Assembly (NCBI GenBank): GCA_029968055.1
Contig: JASCNX010000001.1
Coordinates: 1,736,001-1,800,000 of the forward strand
Reading direction: 5' to 3'
DNA length: 64,000 nucleotides
Source: Xenophilus aerolatus
Lineage (GTDB): Bacteria; Pseudomonadota; Gammaproteobacteria; Burkholderiales; Burkholderiaceae_C
The position numbers and the translations under genes are program-made. Below the pieces are notes generated by a model. It was not told the DNA's origin, ran no database searches, and was given only the letters and a program-made list of their open reading frames with translations. Shown in pieces: positions 54,797 through 64,000 of this stretch (positions are counted from its first letter, which is position 1; each line of letters begins with the position of its first letter).

Positions 54797-55606
54797 ATGG
54801 ACGCCTCGGCCCTGAACCCGGTGCGCACCGACACCGGCGCACTCCTCGCCGGCCGCGTGGCCGTGATCTCCGGCGCCGGTCGCCCCAAGGGCATCGGCAA
54901 GGCGACGGCGCGGCTCTTCCTCGCGCACGGTGCGCGCGTGGCGCTGCTCGACCTCGACGGGGACGATGCCCGGACCGCTGCGGCCGATCTCAACGACGCG
55001 ACGGGCAGCGAGTTTGCGCGCGGCTGGGCCTGCGACGTGGCCGACGCCGCGGCGTGCGCCGCCGCCATCGAGGACGTGCTGGGCTGGTCGGGCGGCGCGC
55101 TCGACATCCTTGTCAACAATGCGGGCCTGACGCAGAAGCGCGGCGTGGCCGAGATCACCGAGGCCGACTACGACACCGTGACCGACGTGGTGCTGCGCGG
55201 CACGCTGCTGCTGTCGCAGGCGGCGCTGCCGGCGCTGCGCGCGCGGCACGGCGGCAGCATCGTCAACGTGTCGTCGATGTCGGCGCAGCAGGGCGGCGGC
55301 ATCTTCGGCGGCGCGCACTACTGCGCCGCCAAGGCCGGCGTGCTGGGCCTCACCCGCGCCATGGCGCGCGAGCTGGGTGCCGAGGGCATCCGCGTCAACG
55401 CCATCGCACCGGGGCTCATCCTCACGGACTTCTCGCGCACCGGCCGCAGCGACGAGGACAAGCATGCCAGCGGCGCCGGCTGGCCGCTGCCCCGCGCAGG
55501 CCACGCGGCCGAGATCGCGGGCGCCTGCCTCTTCCTCGCGTCGGACCTGTCGTCGTACGTGACGGGGACGACGATCGACGTCAATGGCGGGGCGCACATG
55601 CGCTGA
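54797..55606 (+). CDS. Short-chain dehydrogenase/reductase, second
   Basis: A 269-residue oxidoreductase. The Rossmann motif SGAGRPKGIGKATARLF, NNAGLTQKRG, the Ser region VNVSSMSAQQ, and the pair Tyr175/Lys179 (HYCAAKAG) are complete. Its C-terminus has VTGTTIDVNGGAHMR. It is the last gene of the LacI-controlled rightward operon, starting 7 bases after the Bug gene. It is related to but distinct from the first SDR and probably acts on a different step. Confidence 0.9.
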   Translation: MDASALNPVRTDTGALLAGRVAVISGAGRPKGIGKATARLFLAHGARVALLDLDGDDARTAAADLNDATGSEFARGWACDVADAAACAAAIEDVLGWSGGALDILVNNAGLTQKRGVAEITEADYDTVTDVVLRGTLLLSQAALPALRARHGGSIVNVSSMSAQQGGGIFGGAHYCAAKAGVLGLTRAMARELGAEGIRVNAIAPGLILTDFSRTGRSDEDKHASGAGWPLPRAGHAAEIAGACLFLASDLSSYVTGTTIDVNGGAHMR

Positions 55607-55629
55607 GCGCGCGGCGCCGCCGTGGCAGC

Positions 55630-56697
55630 TCAAGCCGCCGGGTCGCGCAGCTCCCATCGGATCTTGTCGATCTCGGCCAGCAGCTCGGGCGACAGCGTGG
55701 TGCCCCAGGCATCGAGGTCCTCGTCGAGCTGCGCCACCGAGGTCACGCCGATGATCGTGCTGGCGACCTGCCACTTGGTGTAGCAGAAGGCCAGCGCCAT
55801 CCGGGTCGGCGTCATGCCGTGATCGCGAGCGAGCTGGTTGTAGCGGCGTGCGGCGGTGAGCGCATCGGCCCGGCCCCAGCGCTGCTTGCGCACCGATTCG
55901 TAGCTGGCGATGCGCGCGCCCTTGGGCGCGTCGGGGCCGGTGGTGCCACCCAGGTCGTACTTGCCGGTGAGCAGGCCGAAGGCCAGGGGCGAGTAGGCCA
56001 GCAGCGACACGTCGAGCCGGTGCATGGTCTCGTCCAGGCCGTTCTCCGCCGCGCGGCTCACGAGGCAATACACGTTCTGCACCGTGGCCACACGCGGCAG
56101 GCCGTGCTGCTCGGCCAGGCGCACGAACTCGTGCACGCCGTAGGGCGTCTCGTTCGACAGGCCGATGGCCCGCACCTTGCCCGCCTTCACCAGGCCGCCC
56201 AGCGCCTCGAGCTGCTCGTGGATGGAGGTCTGCGTGCGCTCCAGCTTCGGGTCGTAGTAGATGTTGCCGAAGGCCGGCACGTTGCGTTCGGGCCAGTGGA
56301 TCTGGTAGAGGTCGATGACGTCGGTCTGCAGGCGCTTCAGGCTGCCTTCGCAGGAGGCGACGATGTCGGCCGCCGTCATGCCCGCGCCTTCGCGCACCCA
56401 GGGCATGCCGCGCGAGGGGCCGGCGACCTTGGTGGCGAGCGTGAGCTTGCGGCGCGCGCCGGGGTTCTTCGCGAACCAGTTGCCGATGATCGTCTCGGTG
56501 GCGCCGTAGGTTTCCTTGCGGGCCGGCACGGCGTACATCTCGGCCGTGTCGATGAAGTCGACGCCCCGCTCCAGCGAGCGGTCGAGGATGGCGTGCGCGG
56601 TCGGCTCGTCGACCTGCTCGCCGAAGGTCATGGTGCCGAGGCAGATGGGGGTGACGCGCAGCTCGCTGCGCCCGAGGGTGACTTGGGGGAGGTTCAT
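55630..56697 (-). CDS. Aldo-keto reductase, Tas/YajO-like
   Basis: A 355-residue NADPH-dependent aldo-keto reductase. Catalytic residues Asp and Tyr occur in DFIDTAEMYAVPARKETYGATE, Lys in LTLATKVAGP and His in DLYQIHWPERN. The long form, with EIDKIRWELRDPAA at the end, matches the Tas group of E. coli. The start was taken at MNLPQVTLGRSEL because LG-x-S-E-L is the canonical family N-terminus; an ATG three codons upstream is also possible. It converges with the second SDR gene. Confidence 0.88.
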   Translation of the reverse strand: MNLPQVTLGRSELRVTPICLGTMTFGEQVDEPTAHAILDRSLERGVDFIDTAEMYAVPARKETYGATETIIGNWFAKNPGARRKLTLATKVAGPSRGMPWVREGAGMTAADIVASCEGSLKRLQTDVIDLYQIHWPERNVPAFGNIYYDPKLERTQTSIHEQLEALGGLVKAGKVRAIGLSNETPYGVHEFVRLAEQHGLPRVATVQNVYCLVSRAAENGLDETMHRLDVSLLAYSPLAFGLLTGKYDLGGTTGPDAPKGARIASYESVRKQRWGRADALTAARRYNQLARDHGMTPTRMALAFCYTKWQVASTIIGVTSVAQLDEDLDAWGTTLSPELLAEIDKIRWELRDPAA

Positions 56698-56794
56698 GCC
56701 CGGCATGCTACCGCCGGGTACGTTCGCGTGCCGGCCCCGGGTCTGTCCTGCGCCGGACTGCGCATGCCGCGGGCACTGCCTATGATCGGCCGCC

Positions 56795-57712
56795 ATGTAC
56801 GTCCCCCGCCGCCCTGCCCGCTCCGAGTTCGTTCCCGTGCGCAACCTGCGCTACCACGTGCTGGCCTGGGGCGAGCGCACCGGCGCACGGCCGCCGCTCG
56901 TGCTGCTGCACGGCTGGATGGACGTGGGCGCCTCGTGGCAGTTCGTGGTCGACGCGCTGCGCGAGGACCGCTTCATCGTCGCCCCGGACTGGCGCGGCTA
57001 CGGCCTCACCGAAGGCGGCGGCGTCGACAACTACTGGCTGCCCGACTACCTGGCCGACCTGGACTGGCTGCTCGACCACTACGCGGGCGAACAGGCCGTC
57101 GACCTGGTGGGCCACAGCATGGGCGGCAATGTGACCATGCACTATGCCGGGGTGCGGCCACAGCGGCTGCGCCGCGTGGTCAACCTCGAAGGCTTCGGCA
57201 TGCCGGCCTACCGGCCCGACGAAGCGCCGGCACGCTATGGCCGCTGGATCGACGAGCTCAAGCGCCTGCACCAGGGTGGCATGGACCTCGCCAGCTACCC
57301 GGCCGCCGACGGCGTGGCGCGCCGGCTCATGAAGACCAACCCGCGGCTCACGCAGGACAAGGCCGACTGGCTGGCCCGCCAATGGGCGAGCTGCACAAAG
57401 GACGGCGAAGGCGCCGAGCGCTGGAACATCCTCGGCGACCCGGCGCACAAGGTGGTCAATGCCAACCTGTTCCGCGTCGACGAGATGCTGGCCCTCTATG
57501 CGGCCATCGAGGCGCCGGTGCTGGCGGTGGAAGCGAGCGACGACAGCCTGCGCGGCTGGTGGGGCAAGCGCTACTCGCTGGCCGAATACCACGAGCGCCT
57601 GAAGGCCGTACGCGACGTGCGCATCGCGCGCGTGGACGACGCGGCCCATATGCTGCACCACGACCAGCCCGAGCGCGTGGCCGGGCTGATCGAGGACTTC
57701 CTGGCCGGCTGA
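56795..57712 (+). CDS. Alpha/beta hydrolase
   Basis: A 305-residue cytoplasmic hydrolase. The oxyanion motif is LLHGWMDVGASWQFV, the nucleophile Ser108 sits in GHSMGG, and the C-terminal Asp and His lie in AVEASDDSL and DDAAHMLHHDQPERV. The cap region includes a basic patch KRLHQGGM. The family covers many esterases, and the substrate cannot be named. It starts close to, and divergent from, the aldo-keto reductase gene. Confidence 0.9.
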   Translation: MYVPRRPARSEFVPVRNLRYHVLAWGERTGARPPLVLLHGWMDVGASWQFVVDALREDRFIVAPDWRGYGLTEGGGVDNYWLPDYLADLDWLLDHYAGEQAVDLVGHSMGGNVTMHYAGVRPQRLRRVVNLEGFGMPAYRPDEAPARYGRWIDELKRLHQGGMDLASYPAADGVARRLMKTNPRLTQDKADWLARQWASCTKDGEGAERWNILGDPAHKVVNANLFRVDEMLALYAAIEAPVLAVEASDDSLRGWWGKRYSLAEYHERLKAVRDVRIARVDDAAHMLHHDQPERVAGLIEDFLAG

Positions 57713-57728
57713 GCCAGGCGGCGCGATG

Positions 57729-58004
57729 TCAGAGCCGAGGGTCCTCCTCGGCCTCCAGTTCGGCCTGCGACTCGCCCAGGCGCGTGTCCGCATCGTGCGC
57801 GGGTACCTCGGGCGCGGCCTCGTTGGCGCGGCGTTCGTCATGCTCGGCCAGCGCCGCCTCGCCCGCAGCGCGGGCCGCGTCTGCGCTGTCGAAGCGCTCG
57901 CCGCCCACGTGCGCGGTGCCGGTGCCCGTCTCGCCCACGGGCACATGCCGCCACTGGTAGCGGCCGTCGTCGGTCGGTTCGATTTCCACGGTCCATCGGC
58001 TCAT
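57729..58004 (-). CDS. Small acidic protein of unknown function
   Basis: A 91-residue protein with a clear ribosome-binding site (AAAGGAAGC) and start (MSRWTVEIEPTDDGRYQWRHV). The first half looks folded and may be a small beta-strand domain, with the segment VGGERFDSADAARAAGEAAL; the second half is acidic and Ala/Glu-rich. It has no membrane segment or signal peptide. I do not recognise a family. It is convergent with the alpha/beta hydrolase gene. Confidence 0.6.
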   Translation of the reverse strand: MSRWTVEIEPTDDGRYQWRHVPVGETGTGTAHVGGERFDSADAARAAGEAALAEHDERRANEAAPEVPAHDADTRLGESQAELEAEEDPRL

Positions 58005-58224
58005 GGGAGCTTCCTTTCAGGTCGGTTGAGTGCTTCGGTGCATGAAGCATCTCCCGAGCTCGCGCCCCAACCTGGAGGCGAAGCCACCGTCGCCTTGCAG
58101 GAGGCGCCCCACAGCAGCAGCCGCAACACCCTGCCGGTCGCGACTTTCTCCGACAGCGAGAGAGCGCGGACTCGGGCAGACTGCGTCGGTTTTGCCCCGA
58201 CGCCTCCCTCCTGCGCGAGCGCCC

Positions 58225-61727
<3,503 letters not shown>

Positions 61728-61731
<4 letters not shown>

Positions 61732-62585
61732 ACGGCGACGCACGCGCGGCCGCTGCGGCGCCTGCGCCGCCGAGCGCCGGAGACATCGAGCTGCGCCTGC
61801 TGATGGAGGCGATCTACCTGCGCTACAACCACGACTTCCGCGACTACACCGGCGCGTCGCAGAAGCGGCGCGTGGCCTACGCGCTGGAGCAGATGCAGTT
61901 CCGCAGCATCTCGGCGCTGCAGGAGCAGGTGCTGCGCGACCCGGAAGTCTTCGCGCGGCTGCTGCAGTACCTCACCATCCCGGTCAGCGAGATGTTCCGC
62001 GACCCCTCGTACTTCCTGGCGTTGCGCGAGCACGTGGTGCCCGTGCTGCACACCTACCCGTCGATCAAGGTCTGGATCGCGGGCTGCAGCACTGGCGAGG
62101 AGGTGTATTCGATGGCGATCCTGCTCAAGGAGGAGGGTCTGCTGGAACGTGCGCTGATCTACGCCACCGACATCAACCCGCAGTCGCTCGAAAAGGCGCG
62201 CCAGGGCATCTTCCCCGCCGAGGCGGTGCGCGACTACACCGCCAACTACCAGCGCGGCGGCGGGCGGCGTGCCTTCTCCGACTACTACACGGCCGCCTAT
62301 GGCGGCGCCCGCTTCGACCCCGCGCTGCGGGCCAACGTGATCTTCGCGGACCACAGCCTGGCGACCGACAGCGTGTTCGCCGAGACGCAGCTGGTGTCGT
62401 GCCGCAACGTGCTCATCTACTTCAACCGGCGCCTGCAGGACCGGGCGCTGGGCCTGTTCCACGACTCGCTATGCCACCGCGGCTTCCTGGGGCTGGGCAG
62501 CAAGGAGAGCATCGACTTCTCGGCGTACGGCGAACGCTTCGACGCCGTGAGCCGGCCCGACCGCATCTACCGGAGGGCGACGTGA
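61728..62585 (+). CDS. CheR-type protein-glutamate methyltransferase
   Basis: A 285-residue SAM-dependent methyltransferase of the CheR family. An N-terminal helical domain (LYLRYNHDFRDYTGASQKRRV) precedes the SAM-binding region IAGCSTGEEVYSMAI and YATDINPQSLEKARQGIF. The hallmark VSCRNVLIYF follows. It starts at a GTG overlapping the kinase stop. No chemoreceptor is encoded near it, so the methylated target is probably the sensor kinase or another protein of this operon. Confidence 0.92.
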
Positions 62586-63181
62586 AGGCCGCGTCGCTGC
62601 CCGAGGTCGACCTGGTCGCCGTGGGCGCCTCGGCCGGCGGCATCGATGCGCTGATGCGGCTGTTCCACGCCCTGCCCCAGCCCTGGCACCTGCCGATGGT
62701 GGCGGTGCTGCACCTGCCCGAGGGGCGCGAGAGCCGCCTGGTGGAGATCTTCGCGCGGCGGCTGCAGATGCCGGTGTGCGAGGCGCAGGACAAGGCCGAG
62801 GTCGCACCCGGCACGCTGCACTTCGCGCCGCCGGGGTACCACCTTTTCGTCGAGCGTGACCGGCGCTTCTCGCTGAGCTGCGAGCCGCCGGTGCTCTACT
62901 CGCGCCCGTCGATCGACCTGATGATGAGTTCCGCGGCCGACGCCTACGGGCCGCGCCTGGCCGGCATCGTGCTGACCGGGGCCAACGAGGACGGCGCGCG
63001 CGGCCTGGCCGACATCGGCGCCGCCGGCGGCCTCACGGCCGTGCAGTCGCCCGCCGAGGCCGTGACGCCGATGATGCCGCAGGCCGCGATCGCCGCCCGC
63101 ACGCCCGACCATGTGCTGACCGTGGCCGACCTTCGCGAACTGCTGATGCAACTGGACGCCCTGCATGCCGCCACCCACTGA
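62582..63181 (+). CDS. CheB-type methylesterase without receiver domain
   Basis: A 199-residue methylesterase that contains only the catalytic domain of CheB. The catalytic triad is Ser17 (VGASAGGIDAL), His44 (AVLHLPEGRES) and Asp137 (TGANEDGARGL). The usual N-terminal receiver is missing, so phosphorylation cannot activate it directly. It starts at a GTG overlapping the cheR stop. It probably reverses the CheR modification. Confidence 0.92.
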   Translation: MKAASLPEVDLVAVGASAGGIDALMRLFHALPQPWHLPMVAVLHLPEGRESRLVEIFARRLQMPVCEAQDKAEVAPGTLHFAPPGYHLFVERDRRFSLSCEPPVLYSRPSIDLMMSSAADAYGPRLAGIVLTGANEDGARGLADIGAAGGLTAVQSPAEAVTPMMPQAAIAARTPDHVLTVADLRELLMQLDALHAATH

Positions 63182-64000
63182 CATCGAGAGCAAGCTCCTG
63201 CTGGTCGACGACCTGAAGGAGAATCTCGTCGCGCTCGACGCGCTGGTGCGCGGGCCCGGCCGGCGCGTGTTCCAGGCCGGCTCGGGCGACGCGGCGCTGG
63301 CGCTGATGCTCGAGCACGAATTCGCGCTCGCACTGGTCGACGTGCAGATGCCGGGCATGAACGGCTTCGAGCTGGCCGAGCTCATGCGCGGCACCGAACG
63401 CACGCGGCACATCCCGATCATCTTCGTGAGCGCGGCGGGTTCCGAGCTCAACTACGCCTTCAAGGGCTACGAGAGCGGCGCGGTCGACTTCCTGCAGAAG
63501 CCGCTGGACGCGCAGGTGGTGCGCAGCAAGGTGAACGTGTTCGTCGACCTGTTCGCCAGCCGCAAGGCGCTCAAGCAGGAGATGGAGGCGCAGCAGGCGC
63601 TGGTGGCCGAGCTGCAGGCCGCGCGGCAGGGCCTGGAGCGCGCGGTGCGCATGCGCGACGATTTCATGTCGATGGTGTCGCACGAGCTGCGCACGCCGCT
63701 GAACACGCTGTTCCTGGAAACGCAGGTGCGCAAGCTGCACCTGGCGCGCGGCAACGCGCAGTCGTTCACGCCCGACAAGCTCAAGGAGATGACCGAGCGC
63801 GACCAGCGCCAGATCCAGAGCATGGTGCGCCTGATCGACGACATGCTGGACGTGACGCGCATGCGCAGCGGCCGGCTGTCGATGAAGCCTCAGGCCTTCG
63901 ACCTGTCCGTGCTGGCGCGGCGCGTGGTGGAGGGGCTGACGCAGCAGGCCGAGGCGGCGGGCGCAAGCTTCCGCCTGGAGGCGGCGCAGGCGGTCGACGG
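63165..64000 (+). CDS. Receiver-first hybrid histidine kinase, cut by window end
   Basis: A gene whose start (MPPPTDIESKLLLVDDLKENL) lies 17 bases inside the end of the cheB gene; the window ends after 278 codons. Visible domains are a receiver (about residues 10-125; phospho-acceptor Asp59 in ALVDVQMPG, Lys112 in FLQKP), a short coiled coil, and the HisKA domain with His173 (SHELRTPL). The ATPase domain lies beyond the window. In this family such proteins follow CheR and CheB and may act as an output kinase or phosphorelay partner of the hybrid kinase. Confidence 0.88.
   Translation, partial: MPPPTDIESKLLLVDDLKENLVALDALVRGPGRRVFQAGSGDAALALMLEHEFALALVDVQMPGMNGFELAELMRGTERTRHIPIIFVSAAGSELNYAFKGYESGAVDFLQKPLDAQVVRSKVNVFVDLFASRKALKQEMEAQQALVAELQAARQGLERAVRMRDDFMSMVSHELRTPLNTLFLETQVRKLHLARGNAQSFTPDKLKEMTERDQRQIQSMVRLIDDMLDVTRMRSGRLSMKPQAFDLSVLARRVVEGLTQQAEAAGASFRLEAAQAVD

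Noticed and set aside
58005-58224. Hairpin TGCTTC/GAAGCA near 58031-58049 as terminator
   Set aside because: The stem is six bases with no T-run, and I see no other clear regulatory element in this gap.

Overview
The window is about 64 kb of very GC-rich, gene-dense chromosome with short intergenic gaps; no gap reaches 300 bases. Gene content and order point to a betaproteobacterium of the order Burkholderiales, most likely a Comamonadaceae member (Variovorax/Acidovorax-like). The clues are the folC-SPOR-cvpA-purF-metZ block, the pcm-rhodanese-tolC...waaA-pgm block, a Bug-type solute-binding protein, and the CTTCGACAGGCTCAGG-type dispersed repeat. The genus is an inference. I see no insertion sequence, prophage, CRISPR array, rRNA or origin.

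Layout. 0.1-3.3 kb: gluconate-type uptake and phosphorylation (MFS carrier, gluconokinase) divergent from a LacI-family regulator, with two identical perfect palindromes between them. 3.3-5.2 kb: OmpA-type protein, ChaC-like cyclotransferase, lipoprotein Cu/Zn superoxide dismutase. 5.2-14.8 kb: a seven-gene minus-strand operon (peptide-type ABC transporter, D-serine-dehydratase-like PLP enzyme, RpiR regulator, D-aminoacylase) divergent from a RidA enamine deaminase; together this looks like a scavenging pathway for peptides or N-acyl compounds containing D-amino acids. 14.8-18.1 kb: MobA-like transferase, bestrophin, pdxH, AEC transporter. 18.1-21.5 kb: repeat cluster, ZnuD-like TonB receptor, His-rich small protein, MsrA. 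21.6-30.1 kb: TetR regulator, pcm, rhodanese, TolC, a phytase-like lipoprotein, waaA, phosphomannomutase. 30.2-33.3 kb: Ada-AlkA fusion and Ogt (alkylation repair), DMT exporter. 33.3-36.1 kb: DUF1345 protein and two c-type cytochromes. 36.2-43.5 kb (minus): gltX with tRNA-Ala, tRNA-Glu and tRNA-Asp, then metZ, purF, cvpA, SPOR protein, folC. 43.6-50.4 kb: housekeeping and small proteins (Spx/ArsC-like, PpnP, glycine-rich protein, MurB, YajQ, retropepsin-like protease, FHA, RidA, PlsY, YbaK).

50.4-55.6 kb is an accessory catabolic locus under a LacI-type regulator: VOC protein divergent from a carboxymuconolactone-decarboxylase-family protein, the regulator, two SDRs and a Bug periplasmic binding protein, with two related LacI-type palindromes in the divergent gap. 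After an aldo-keto reductase, an alpha/beta hydrolase and a small acidic protein, the window ends (58.2 kb to the edge) in a signalling operon: a 1168-residue hybrid histidine kinase with three receiver domains, CheR, a receiver-less CheB, and a receiver-first histidine kinase cut by the window end. All four genes overlap, and no chemoreceptor, CheA or CheW is present. This last locus and the D-amino acid locus are the most interesting systems here.
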